DNA from: Didymodactylos carnosus
Lineage: Eukaryota; Rotifera; Eurotatoria; Philodinida; Philodinidae
Direction: 5' to 3'
Assembly: GCA_905250885.1 (NCBI GenBank)
Contig: CAJNOQ010000074.1
Span: forward strand, 1 to 64,000
DNA: 64,000 nt
Shown here: piece after piece, positions 51,678-63,372 of the stretch
Position numbering within the stretch: position 1 is the first letter of the stretch
Layout of the letters: each line of letters begins with the position of its first letter
The notes under the pieces: generated by a model
The model's database searches: none
What the model was told of the DNA's origin: nothing
Seen by the model: the letters and a program-made list of their open reading frames with translations, nothing else
Position numbers and translations under genes: made by a program

Positions 51678-54600
51678 TTAATCACCATCAATATTTTCAT
51701 CATCGATAGTTGACGGCGAAGATACTTGAGATAAAAGATGTTTGTTATTGTTATCTGAAGATATCGCTCGTTCTTGTTTAGGTATAGTTGTATTAATAGC
51801 TCGAGTTCGATTTTGCTGTTCATTCAAAATATTTGACAATTGAGTTCGATGATTTTGATCATTTTCACTATTTTGACTCACCAAATTCTCATTTATTTTT
51901 GACTGAGATTTTGTATCAGTGTGTGAAACGTGACTATTATAGAATGTTTGATGGTGCTCATCATGACCCACGGTTGCTGCTGAATCACGTAATTCGTTAA
52001 ACGACAACATTGGATCAGTGGCATCATCAAGTCCAGCCATCGTTATTAATTGACCCAATCTAAACGATAGAAATAACTTGATTAGATTGTTTTGAAACCT
52101 TTTTGGTATCTCTCGCCGTGAGATAAATAAACTAAACGAGATACCTTTTGAAAAGGTATAGTGTCATTTCTTACCGTTTTGATCTTAAAAAGTCTAAAAA
52201 TTTCTGAAATTTTTGAAATGTACTTTCAACAACTTCACAGAAACGATCTTGTTGACGTTGTGCAACACCATTTTGTATTAGGATCTGAAACAAAAAAGAA
52301 TGTCTCTTGATAAAACATTCCCAATAATGTATCTTAATTGTACCTTTTGAAGTTGATCTTCAAGTTGTCGTCTTGCCTGTCGTTCTTCTTTTAACCTATT
52401 TTCTAAATGTTGTATTTTAGTCTGAAAATTAAGAAAAAGATCGTCAGTTTTATGAGCTCGAGTAGAATACGATAGAATATTCACATTTGGATGGTCTCTA
52501 ATTGGAAGTCGAGGTGTGTGATGGTAATTATGATCTCCACCAGCATAAATTGACTCTTCTGATGAATGAAATGATTTTATATTTGCTCTTGGTGGATAAC
52601 CCCTTAAATATAAGCACAAGTTAGTAGAAAAAACGAATTTGTATTCAGCTTAACTTTACGGTAATCGACTTGCTCTTGCAGCTGATCGCCACGGTACATG
52701 AGGTTCAGTCGAAACCGAACCTGTTGATTTGCTTCGCTGCAATTTTGATGGATTTAATGATTTGTAAAATTGGTGTGGGGGTGTTGGTGTTGGCTTTCTC
52801 GTATTTACATTATTTCCATATGCATTCGTTATCATTGTGGTTCCATTATTCATACTTTGAATAGATATTTTGCTAGAAGGACGCTTTGGTGAATCTAATT
52901 TGGACCATTTGTACTGGGAGAAAACAAGCAGATAACGTGAGAATAAATTAGTAAGACATCAATTACCATTTCATACCTCACATCGATCATCGCCACAATT
53001 GATAAGTAATTGTTCAACAAGTTTTTCTATCGTATCTCGATCAACTAAACTATTATTTCGAATGTCAATAATGTGAATAATACTATTTAATTTAGTTGAT
53101 TCAAGAAATGCTTTCGCACCGGTTGTTGACACTGAACAGTCTTGAAGGTCAAGTGCTAAAATCAAACACTTTTAGTATGATTAATTTACCTATATAATCT
53201 ATTTATTATTATTAAATTCCTTCACATATACAAGCGTTTTTCTTTTTTTTGTTGACGAATTCTATAAATACCTTTTATCCATAAATCTTCTTTTAAAATA
53301 TCGGCTAAATAACCTGCTCCTTTGTCACCAATGAGTGGATTTTGATTTATTGTAATACGTCTTAATCCAGACATATGATCTAAGGTTGGATTTTGATACC
53401 GTAAACTTTCTTGCCATACACAATTCTAAAAAATAAAAACTATTATACAAAAATTTAATCAGAGAAAAATCGAACTTACATGACGTCGAAATCCTTGTTG
53501 CTAGAAAGAGAAGGAGAAGAAGCGTTATTAGACTTCCCAAGCAAAATCACCTATGGGAAAAATGTAGATACATTTCATTTGTAATTAGACGATGCACTAG
53601 TTGTTATCTAGATTACTAGTTGGAAAAGAGACTTTTAACTCGATGCGTCTGTATGTGCAACTAGCAACAGTAAAATTGAGCAATTATCGGTATACTTTTC
53701 ATTGTATCTTTTTATCATAAAATATATAAAGTCACATTATTAGTACTAACTTATATCATATGTATCTCTAAGAGCGTGCCGTAAGATTGAGACCTCTTCT
53801 AATTAAAACTGACATAAAATTAAAGAAGATGAATACAGTGCTGACTGATATTATATCAGTTGCAATCTTAAACGAGTTTAGAGTCTGATTTATGCTTTGA
53901 AACTAAGCGATTTTATGCCTTTTCATAAAATTATCTCATATTTTCATTAGTATAGTATCGCTGACAATCTAACAATGTGGTTTATAATTAAGTATAAAAA
54001 AGAAAATGCATTTAACCATCATCCAATTATTAACGGTTTCTCTTTTTTCAAAAATCAAAGTAATCAGTATTCTCTCTCTTTTTGTGATTGAGGTTGACGA
54101 TCACTAATTTCAATTGTTGGAATCCAATAAATCTTTAATATATTTCATGAATAATATAAGCAAAAAAATCTAAATGTGAATTCTGTCTTAACATGCAACA
54201 TCATCATCAATATGTGAACAAAAAAAGGAAAAACTATATATATATTATTATTTTCACGTATTCACATCATTCTTTTTTTTCTCCTGCTTAACACATAATG
54301 GCAATGATACCAAACTGTAATACTATTTTGTGAGGTGACCCTAACCATGGTGATATTTATGATCAATCAAACCGTTCTATCACCAACTTCAACAACAGAT
54401 TTATTATTTACTGGTGGACGATTAACAGCTATTCTGAGTCTATTTTTTATTCTAATATTAATTTTAATCGTTATATTTCTGATTTTATTTCAACAACGAA
54501 ATAATAGTGTTTATGATGAACAAGAACTTAAAAATGAGTCAAATGACGATATAACGGCAGATGAACGAAAATCAATTGAACTTGAACGTGTTCGAAAATA

Positions 54601-56168
54601 TAAATCGATACAAGAGACCCCATCGTTACATTCATTTCGCTTTAGTGAAAATGATACAGAAATTATCGATCAAACGCCACCAATGAGTCGAACAAATAGT
54701 ACTACACATGTACTTTCAGAAAAAAAATTTACCACATAAAATAATAATTATCACTAAATTATACTTATCAGACCACAGAAAACCATTTCTTCGAAATATC
54801 GACAGTCATCGACATCAGAATAGATGGTATAATTACATACAGTATCTCAAGTAAGAATAATTAACATTATTTTATGACTACAGACTTAATCTTATAGACG
54901 CACGAGGTATTTGATTGATGAGTCATCTGAGTCACTGTCTGGCATTAATCATCATAGTGTGTGTTAATGTTATTTACAAGATTCTTAATCTTATTTATTT
55001 TTTAGATTTTTTTACATATTTATTTTTTGTGCAATTCCAAAACTTAATAAATAAAATTTATAATCATAAAGATATAAACAGATTTCTTTCAGCGATTAGA
55101 TATAAGTTATACTTTACTGGGGAAGTGAAACATTTACGAAATAGACAGAGAAAGAAACTTGCTGTAAAAAAAAAGAATGAGTTTCATATATTAGTTTAGA
55201 AAACAAATTTATTTTTGTAATGAATTAAAGTATATTTAGAAGAAATCCATGTATAGTACACGCACAAAAACCTTAAAATGTTCCTTCTTACTTTAATTAA
55301 ATCTGCTAGAATTTGCGCTCCATGACTTGTTAATGAACACGCAGAAAAATCAACTTCACGAATTTTTGGCGATTGATTCAAATGTCGAGAAAGTACTATG
55401 ACAAGAAGAAATAATAGAAAACATCATTAATATAATTTCTATGTGGAGACCATTTTATCATACTTTCAAGTCCGTCATCACCGATTGGAGAATTTGTTAA
55501 TCGAAAACGTACTATTGATTTACATTTTGCAAGTCCCTAAATAACAGACATTTCATTGTAGTGTGCTAATAATATTCAAAGATGAGAAAATATTTACTTG
55601 TGCTATTAGAGACAAATCTTTTCTTCGAAATGGTAAACCATTTAGATCAAGTAGAACAAGTTCAGTTGTCATTGTTAGGCAATCTTTTAAATTTAAACAA
55701 ATTTTTGCTAAAAGTTCCTTGCTTTGAAATATTGGTGGTCTCTTGGATGCTGATAATGAGCGCTTTACATTTCGCCTTTCCGCTGGAAAAAACGAAATAT
55801 ATACAGTTAGAGCAACATTTTAGTTCAACAGGTATCCCACAATACCTTCTGCCAAGTTTCTCGATGGTGTATTGTAAAACTGACTACGAAATATAATTGA
55901 ACGTAACGTTTTACAAGTGCCAATAGCACCACATAATGGACTCCAATCGTCAAATCTAAAAATATAGATGTTCAGAGTACATAGATAGGATAGAAAATAA
56001 AATGTGTTTTTACCTTAAATTGTCCGTATCTAAATCGATAACTCCTTCATTCAGTTTTATTTTAACAGATGACAATGGTATTAAATTAAATTGACGACAT
56101 AGTTCGTCATACTTCACACCAAAATCACATGGTTTATCAGCCGTGGACTTAGATATTTGTTCACGCAT
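51678..56168 (-). CDS. CEP78: Centrosomal protein of 78 kDa (CEP78)
   Basis: Centriole and basal-body protein that regulates centrosome homeostasis and ciliogenesis through the EDD-DYRK2-DDB1-VprBP ligase. Twelve minus-strand exons, 5' to 3': 56168-56014, 55955-55846, 55782-55598, 55536-55464, 55395-55292, 53500-53480, 53425-53272, 53155-52977, 52913-52660, 52602-52344, 52284-52175, 52059-51678 (661 aa; human about 690-720). The N-terminal leucine-rich repeats contain [46 protein letters not shown] and [16 protein letters not shown], each close to human CEP78. WRSAARASR matches WRTAERAKR. A coiled coil (about 440-480: [20 protein letters not shown]) follows, then the conserved [27 protein letters not shown], and a disordered tail. 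Exon 6 is a 21-nt microexon (QQGFRRH). Intron 5 is 1.8 kb and holds a MITE and an opposite-strand ORF. Confidence 0.96.
53535..53690. mobile_element. MITE with TCCCAAGCA end, truncated copy
   Basis: Matches 38390-38545 at roughly 90% from the TCCCAAGCA end through ATCTAGATTACTAGTTGGAA to GAGCAATTATC, then stops; the right half and right terminal repeat are missing. It lies in intron 5 of CEP78. Confidence 0.75.
54347..54739 (+). CDS. Hypothetical single-pass membrane protein nested in CEP78 intron
   Basis: A 130-aa single-exon frame on the strand opposite CEP78. It starts [20 protein letters not shown], with an N-glycosylation sequon at Asn7, then one strong membrane helix ([20 protein letters not shown], about residues 28-48), then a charged tail of about 80 residues with Ser/Thr-Pro sites (IQETPS, DQTPPMS). 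No family is recognised. Against the rest of the intron its codons look orderly and the Glu/Asp/Arg content suits a real protein, but no 5' exon or promoter is visible; a chance frame is possible. AATAAA words lie near 55046. Confidence 0.5.
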   Translation: MVIFMINQTVLSPTSTTDLLFTGGRLTAILSLFFILILILIVIFLILFQQRNNSVYDEQELKNESNDDITADERKSIELERVRKYKSIQETPSLHSFRFSENDTEIIDQTPPMSRTNSTTHVLSEKKFTT

Positions 56169-57480
56169 TATAATATCTCATCTGACGTAATAAAAACTAA
56201 AACTAAAATGAAAAAAAGAACATTAGTTAGTCTTCATTATTATAGTACAAACTTTTAAACAACTATTGTATTTATCAACTTATGGATGTAATCGTTCACC
56301 GCAAAAGGAAGCTGGAATGTCAAAAGTAACGGTTAGTTCAAAAAAGTATATGGCTTAAGCTGTAAATTAGATTGAACTGAGTTCAATGAGCAGTAAGAAA
56401 ATAAATTAACCCTAACGATATTATATTCAGAGCGTTTTTTCTATCACGATATGTTTTAAATGCGTTAAACGTACTTCATTTCCACGTGGGAACACATTTG
56501 AAGCCGCAAAAGTGAATGACGATTAATGTCATAATTTTTCAGTAAAACCGGTGTGTTTCCTTACAACTAGCTTCTCCTCTAAAAGCTTTTTCTTCTGATC
56601 GATTGATGTAATGCTAATTTGGCAAAGCCCTAAGGAGGAAGAAACGTTAAACTAATTAATTTTTCGCACTGATCATGATTGAACAAAAAATCAGTGTTAG
56701 GACATCGATGAACAACGAAGTTCTACCATGTTGCTATCAAAAATGATCCCCGTCCATCAGCGATAATCGATCTTATAGAAAACAAATCATAGAATGAGAC
56801 CAACATCATGCATCTTCGAAAGTGTGTTTCAAGTTTTTGTCTACACGATAAATATTCCTGCACGCTAGATGTCGTGGACGGTCAATGGCAACGTTCAGGC
56901 TGATTGCGTCGATTCTTCGACGAAATCAGTGCCCAACCACAGTAAAAATGCTGTTTTCTCACAATATTACATTTTTCCCACTCAGTTCAATATCTTTGTC
57001 TTGGGGAAGTACTCTTACGAGGAACATATTTTTGGTCCAAGTATTGGTTTCTCATGTGAGATATATATCAAGAAAAATACAATATATAACTGTAGCATTT
57101 TATACGACTATACGATTGAACAAGAAGAGTCACTAAATGTGCAAAACTATGTTACTTTTATTATCCTACAATATGACACGAAAGTCTTTTTTCAGTAAAT
57201 TTCCGCACAATTCATAAACGTTCTTGAAAAATCTTTCGATACTGTTTAACAATTATAATAAGTGACACGAACATGCGGATGTTGAATTTATATGTCTTTT
57301 AAGAGTCGGCGACTAATTCTTATTTTGTTAATTAACCAATTTTTCCACGAAAACAGCAATGTTTCTGACAAAAGATATCATCTGAAAGGATGTCATCAAG
57401 TTCGTGATCAGAGACCTTTGATGATCTTTCATGTTTTGTGAATACAAATGTCTTACTCTGATAATTAAATATAAAGAAAC
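56169..57480. other. Non-coding upstream of CEP78
   Basis: Holds the CEP78 5' flank. Frames at 56869-57198 overlap each other on one strand and show no likeness to known proteins. Confidence 0.4.
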
Positions 57481-58009
57481 GGTCTCGATCTAACTTTACA
57501 TTCGAGTGATACTCCATTTACTTGAAAAACTCCTGAAGTTTGACCTCGATTTTCTTCTAAACGCTCCGAAAATTTTCGAGATTTTTTCAGCATAGGAACT
57601 ACTTAGTATTATCTATAAGTTTGCCCATACAACTATCCGCGACACTTTCCATTTTTCACCCTCAGTTTTCCAGAAATCCTCTTAGAAAACTGCGGTGCGG
57701 AAATACACAGAAGCCGCAGAAAACATTGAAGCACATTGAATTCTTAATGCTGAACAGGAATATAGAGTCATAATGGTTCAATTTTCTTTGCATGAAGTAA
57801 GATTTTAACGGGTTTTCTGGAAAACTGAGGGTGAAAAATGGAAAGTGTCGAGGATAGTTGTATGGGCAAACTTATGGATAATACTAAGTAGTTCCTATGT
57901 TGAAAAAATCTCGAAAATTTTCGGAGCGTTTAGGAGAAAATCGACGTCAAACTTCAGGAGTTTTTCAAGTAAATGGAGTATCACTCGAATGTAAAGTTAG
58001 ATCGAGACC
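57481..58009. mobile_element. Young foldback element, 200-bp arms about 97% identical
   Basis: Left arm 57481-57681 and right arm 57810-58009 are inverted copies with about six mismatches in 200 bp, starting GGTCTCGATCTAACTTTACA. The spacer is about 128 bp. The high identity means recent origin or arm conversion. No coding frame and no clear target duplication. Confidence 0.85.
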
Positions 58010-58339
58010 GACTTTCTTCACCATTAGAATCAACTCGCCAAGAGCTACAATTTGATGTATAATTATGCAATGTTTCGTTCATTTTCACCGACTTCGGTTT
58101 CACCCTCACCAAAAACTTGGGGAGCCTAGAAAACCACTTTCCACACGTTTTTCAAAAACGCGTAAGCAAGACTTTTAGGTTATTTTTGATGGTCTACATG
58201 ATGGGCAAAGTGCAGTTGTCGCGGCAAGATGCTCTGTATAAAGTGGGCGGACCTGTGTGGAAGCACCCAACAAGAAAATCGTCATAATAAAACAGCATAG
58301 TGGTGGCATTTGCTTTGAGACGTTCTTGAAACAGATACT
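58010..58339. other. Non-coding between repeat elements
   Basis: Nothing recognised. Confidence 0.4.
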
Positions 58340-58466
58340 GGGACCTGTTTCTTAAAAAAACTTAAGTAGAAAATCTTACTTAAGTCAAGCTTAAGTCCAA
58401 AAAAGTCTTTGTCTTTTTTGACTTAAGTAAGATTTTCTACTTAAGTTTTTTTAAGAAACAGGCCCC
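58340..58466. mobile_element. CTTAAG-type MITE, copy 2 (127 bp)
   Basis: Starts GGGACCTGTTTCTTAAAAAA and ends TTTTTTAAGAAACAGGCCCC, with ACTTAAGT words through both arms; almost the whole element is one palindrome. The ends match those at 12399-12546. Confidence 0.85.
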
Positions 58467-58512
58467 GGAACGCTTTGGACACGTGATGATATGTACTCTT
58501 TCTTTCCCTCAA

Positions 58513-58606
58513 CTGGTTAACCATCGTGGCACGATGGTTAATCAGTGATGGGCGGTAACATGAGATGAGAAGTCTAGTAGACTTCTCATTTTATGTTACC
58601 GCCCAT
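58513..58606. repeat. Two adjacent short perfect or near-perfect hairpins
   Basis: Hairpin one, 58513-58545: TTAACCATCGT paired with ACGATGGTTAA around a 3-base loop. Hairpin two, 58548-58606: ATGGGCGGTAACAT..ATGAGAAGTCTA paired with TAGACTTCTCAT..ATGTTACCGCCCAT, 29-bp arms with about three mismatches and almost no loop. The two sit two bases apart. They may be tiny MITEs. Confidence 0.8.
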
Positions 58607-59731
58607 ACTTGGCGTCGCTAGATTCGACACGTTTCATTTTTGGATTGCTCTTTCTAACCCGCTGTGTCCCGAAAATGGTAGTAATTTCAAGTGAGGATGA
58701 TTGTCATCTCTTTCTCTAAGGGAAGTTCTATCTCTATTTTAGTGCTGTACTCGTGCGGCATCTCTCATATTTCCATTTGCTTGCACGAAAAGAACAATTC
58801 GAATGGTTGCATGTTAAGAACAAAAAAACGTTACACTCACCCGCTCATCTACTCGGCACGGTGAATATAAGTCAGATGCAAAAGTTAAACGCAAATAATA
58901 ATTATATTTCATTTTCACGCATTGCATCTTCTATTTTATTTAGCTTGATTGAAGAGGGTTTGATTTCTACTTAGTTATTGCAATTAGCATGTCGAAAGAG
59001 AATAAAGCCTTAACTCGTTTAATAAATGTCTGAGGAAATTTAGTTTGAGGTTATTAGCGTTAAGGGAATTGTACTTTCGAATGGGATGTAAAGAAGAATA
59101 TAATATTTTCACCTTGAGAGCAGATATGAGGCATTACATGCCATTCAGTCTTGTTATGTACATCTAGTCGCATTGCAGTTTTGTTTTTGGCAAATTTGAT
59201 CCATGTTTTCACATGGTTACAATTTAGTAGAACAGGTAGCATATTTCAGTAAGCACCACGCACTATTTTCACTTCTGCTTGTCTTCTTTTCTGCACGGAA
59301 ATGACGTTTCAAGATAAAACGTTCTTTTTTTTTGACTGAGAAATGTTAAGGAATGTTTGTTTGTCTCTTCATGAGTTATTTTCATTGTGAAATGAAAGCT
59401 TTTTCTTGGTATTTTAGAAAAAAAGATAGTAAATTTCAAGCGTAACACAATTTGGATTTGTTTTGTTCATTTTAATAAGACAAATAGATTTCAGACAGTC
59501 GCTTATCTCATCTTTGCCAGTGACAACTGACTTTCTATCAAATATTTGTCGATAAATCTGTTTTTTTTTAAAGATGCTGTATATCGTAATATAGCGTGCG
59601 GTAATTTGCACTGGTTTTATTTTCTACCGAATTGAATACGTCAACAAATGTATGCTGTGAGTAATCTATTTACCATGTCGATTGTAAGTGTCGGATGAAT
59701 CTTCATTTTAGTCTATCAATATCCATCTGTG
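58607..59731. other. Non-coding upstream of TMEM127
   Basis: No repeat or exon recognised; holds the 5' flank of the next gene. Confidence 0.4.
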
Positions 59732-60955
59732 ATGTCACCAAACAACTCTTTCCTTTCACGATTACGATTATGCAGTCGTCGCCATCGTCAGCAAGAACAG
59801 CAGCAAACAAATTCTGATCAACAAATGTTATTTTCTCACACTTCGTCTACACCAGCAAATACATCAGTAACAACTGCTAGACGTTCTCTGCCTTCGTACA
59901 CGAAACGATTTGAACGTAATTATGTATCCGCTTCTTGTTCGATGTTTGCTATTGCGGCGCTAGCTGTTTCTTTGGCGGATTATCGTTGGTTTTGGTTAAA
60001 TGGTGGCGGATGTAATTCAAAGTATATCGGATTAAGCATGTTTTTTGCTGTGGGCAAATTATATGTCGTACGATCAAACGCACCATGGGATCCATCGGTT
60101 CCAAATGATATTTATGAATTTAAAGTTAATGATTATTTAGGTAGTTACTCTGTTAAATTTAATCAAAAAATGATTCACTTCATAATGCATTAGCCTCTTC
60201 TTTGTTAAGATCTGGTTGGTTGTGTTGACACACGTTCTATATTAATTCTACGTTTAATTATAACATTGATTTGTTTATCGATATTCTGTTCAACAATTGG
60301 CTTTTTACTTGACGCATTAGGTACGTTCGAATGATTCTTGAATTGTCCACAATTAGTATCTTTAATTAAGAAGATTTATTTTTTCATAGGACCGATGAGA
60401 TTTGGATTGAAATTTATGCGTAGACATGCGTTCTGGCATCTTCTGTCTGGTAAATTTTTTAATAGATGATTTTCTTTCTTCTCACATTCTGTTTCATTTT
60501 AAAAAAATTTTATTTTCGTTTTTCTCAAAATATTTGTGAGAACTATTAACTAGTTTTTTATTTTCTAATTTTAGTTCTTCTTTGCACCATAATCAGCGGA
60601 TTGTGTTTTTGGGCGTCTGAATTGATTTATGATATTCAAGATAAAAATCGTTCAAAAATTGGCAAAAAAGTTGAAGTTCATTTTGATGTTGCCTATTATT
60701 TGGTTGTTATATCGAGCGGGTTATCTTTATTAGCAGCCACATTTGCACTGTTAAGAAGATATCCAACATCTGAGGAAGAACATTTTGAAAGGTAATTAGA
60801 ACATCAGCATATCAAATTATTACTACTTTCTTCTTTGCAATAGACTTATGGACGATTGGTCTCGTAGAGAAGAACCGCTATTTATTGAACGTGCTTTACC
60901 AGCAACTACTCCATCATCAATTGCAGACGAGCCACCACCACTCTATTCGGCGTAG
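59732..60955 (+). CDS. TMEM127: Transmembrane protein 127
   Basis: Endosomal/lysosomal multi-pass protein; in vertebrates a tumour suppressor that restrains mTORC1 and RET. Five exons: 59732-60140, 60210-60320, 60390-60449, 60575-60791, 60844-60955 (302 aa; human 238). Shared features: the first helix then LADYRWFWLNGGGCNSK (human LAEPAWLHIHGGTCS), LLDALGP (LLDVFGP), RRHAFWHLLSVL (RRYAFAHILTVL), FWASELI (YWASELI), RRYPTSEEE (RHYPTEEEE). The C-terminus ends PPPLYSA, a PPxY motif that in the family recruits NEDD4-type ligases. The surplus length is a Gln/Ser/Thr-rich N-terminal extension of about 60 residues. The exon 2 acceptor (TTAAG at 60209) is weaker than the others but is the one that avoids stops. 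Confidence 0.93.
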
Positions 60956-61530
60956 GAATCTATTTTTTCTAGTAACGAGTGTATCAACTTTTAAATTGGC
61001 GATCAACATCCTGCTTCGAATCTCTCTCTCTCTCGCTTTCTTTTTTTATTTCTTCTGTGCTAAAATTTGCTGTTTTTCGCATTATGGGCGCAACTAAATA
61101 CATCAATATATTGTTAACAGTGACATTTGTTTAATTTTTATTCTTCTGCTGTATACTCGTAAATTTTTCAGAAGAAGACTATATACAGATGATGATTCCG
61201 TCGTTTTTTTATATATATATTTTTTTTTTATTTATTTCTGTATCGAACACTGTATATTCTGGTTCTTTTTTTCTCTTGATTGTGTAGATACTCAGATAAA
61301 CATTATTATATTAAATAAATAAATAAGTAAATATCATCTTTAGTCGATTAAATATGTGAATAAAGTTTCAGTTTTCATTTTTGCACCGATATTTGAGTAT
61401 AGGGTTATCCATCTGTTTCACAACTTACGTCTGATTATAGTAATTCGTCGTTTAAAAACATGCATCGACACCAAAATTTTAGGATGTTAATTCTAGGGTC
61501 AACTACGTACTTTACAGTCAGTCTTAAGAG
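60956..61530. other. 3' flank of TMEM127
   Basis: TC-rich and T-rich UTR-like sequence with AATAAA words at about 61314 and 61359; no gene. Confidence 0.4.
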
Positions 61531-62161
61531 TATACTCACGACGGGACATTTCCAGGTGTCATCTCCCATTTTGACTCATTCATATCTCAATCGATAGAAT
61601 ATATCGAGATAGTAAAAAGCCTTAAACGATTTTTCCCCATGGCTCTTGAAGATCCGATTTTCTGGAAAACCAGTTTTTGAGAAATTCTAAAAAATAACCC
61701 AAACCTTTCTTGATGAGGCATAATTGTACCCCGCAAATTTTTGATTAAAATGAGACATCTCCCAGCTCTACACGACCTTTCTTTGCTGTTATAGAATGTT
61801 ATAGAATTTACAAGAAAAGCTGTAAATTAATTTCTTATTTCTGTAGCTTTAAGCTGACAATGAACATTTAGTGCTTTTCTTGTAAATTCTATAACATTCT
61901 ATAACAGCAAAGAAAGGTCGTGTAGAGCTGGGAGATGTCTCATTTTAATCAAAAATTTGCGGACTACAATTGTGCCTCATCAAGAAAGGTTTTGGTTATT
62001 TTTTAGAGTTTCTGAAAACTCGTTTTCCAGAAAACCGGGTCTTCAAGAGCCATGGAGAAAAATCGTTTAAGGCTTTTTACTATCTCGATATACTCTATCG
62101 ATTGAGATATGAATGGAGTCAAAACGGGAGATGACATCTGGGAATGTTCCCTCGACAGTAT
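61531..62161. mobile_element. Foldback element with about 290-bp arms
   Basis: Left arm about 61531-61820 and right arm about 61873-62161 are inverted copies at over 90% identity. The outer ends read TATACTCACGACGGGACATT and, inverted, CATACTGTCGAGGGAACATT; the inner ends read GTTATAGAATGTTATAGAAT on the left. The spacer is about 55 bp. This is the longest perfect-like palindrome in the window. No coding region. Confidence 0.85.
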
Positions 62162-63372
62162 GGTGTATCACACAGTATGACTTGCCTTAACTATTAAGAA
62201 TAGAATAGTAATTAAATCCATAGTTAAGACTTGTTATTCGTTTTCCTGCGAGTGAGACTGGTGAAAAAAAAATGTTTTCTTCCAAATTGTTTGTTATTAT
62301 CTTTCTAAAGTTGAGTAAGACTTAACTGATACTAGTAGTTCTTTACATAAATTGATCTGAATTTTTAAAATGGATCGATTGACGTTTTTATGTTATATAC
62401 ATTCATAATCGTGATCTAACATAGTTGGAATGAATCTGATTTCATTTGATAATTACGATTATCATAAAATGGAAAGAAAAGAATAAAACTCGATGGTGTG
62501 CGTGTTCATATGTATAATAATTGTGTTTGTTGACAATGATTATGAGCAGATTTTTTTTTCTTCTACTGTTCAGAATAGTGTCAGAGGATAAAAAGACGAG
62601 AAACTATATTTAATGGAAAGAAGAATAGATTGTTTGAATGACACGCTATCAAATTACCTCATATGTAGTCAAACACTTTAATCATCTGCATTGTACTTTT
62701 TTTTTGTTCGATAAAAAATCATCGATTAAGCCGAACTAATCTAACAAGTTAAGATCAAAAATATTTTTATTTTAGTTTTGTAATTTTCTTTTTTTTTTTA
62801 GTATTTTCTACAAAATTTTAGTTATTAGATATGATAAATAAAAATAAAAATGCGATTTGTTTGTTTTCTAGATTCTAACTCAATAATGATTAGGATAACA
62901 TCAGTACCAAGAAAACTAATTTATCTATAAGCGCAATTATCTTGTCAAACAACAAACAATAATACATTTGATTTAATATTTCTTTTATTATTCTAAGTGG
63001 AATTTTATTAACTCAGAACATTTTGTATGTACAAGCAAAACAAGTAGCGTATAGTACGTATGAGCTATGGCTCAATGTTGTTGTTGTTTTTTTGCTGGCC
63101 TATTAAGAAGATCGCTCCTTGAGAAAAAGATGATAGTCTAATAAATATTCTATCTTGAGAAAAGTATTTTTGCGTCATTCAATAATGGAGTGTAAAGAAA
63201 CCAGTAGTTAATATTATATGTAAAAATTAATTTTGTTCTATTTTAGAAATTGAATTATTGTTTAAACGAACAACATTAAAATTTGTTCAACCATTGATCA
63301 TTCGACAGTTAATTATCTTTTATTTGTTTTTACAATTTTTTTTATTTTAATTGTATGTGCATATGTTTTATA
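62162..63372. other. Non-coding upstream of LIS1
   Basis: AT-rich. A TTCTATTTTAG followed by sequence leading to the start codon (about 63236-63372) could be the acceptor of a 5' UTR exon. Confidence 0.35.

Noticed and set aside
51635-51823. 62-aa minus-strand frame at the end of CEP78
   Set aside because: Overlaps the CEP78 last exon in another frame with no support.
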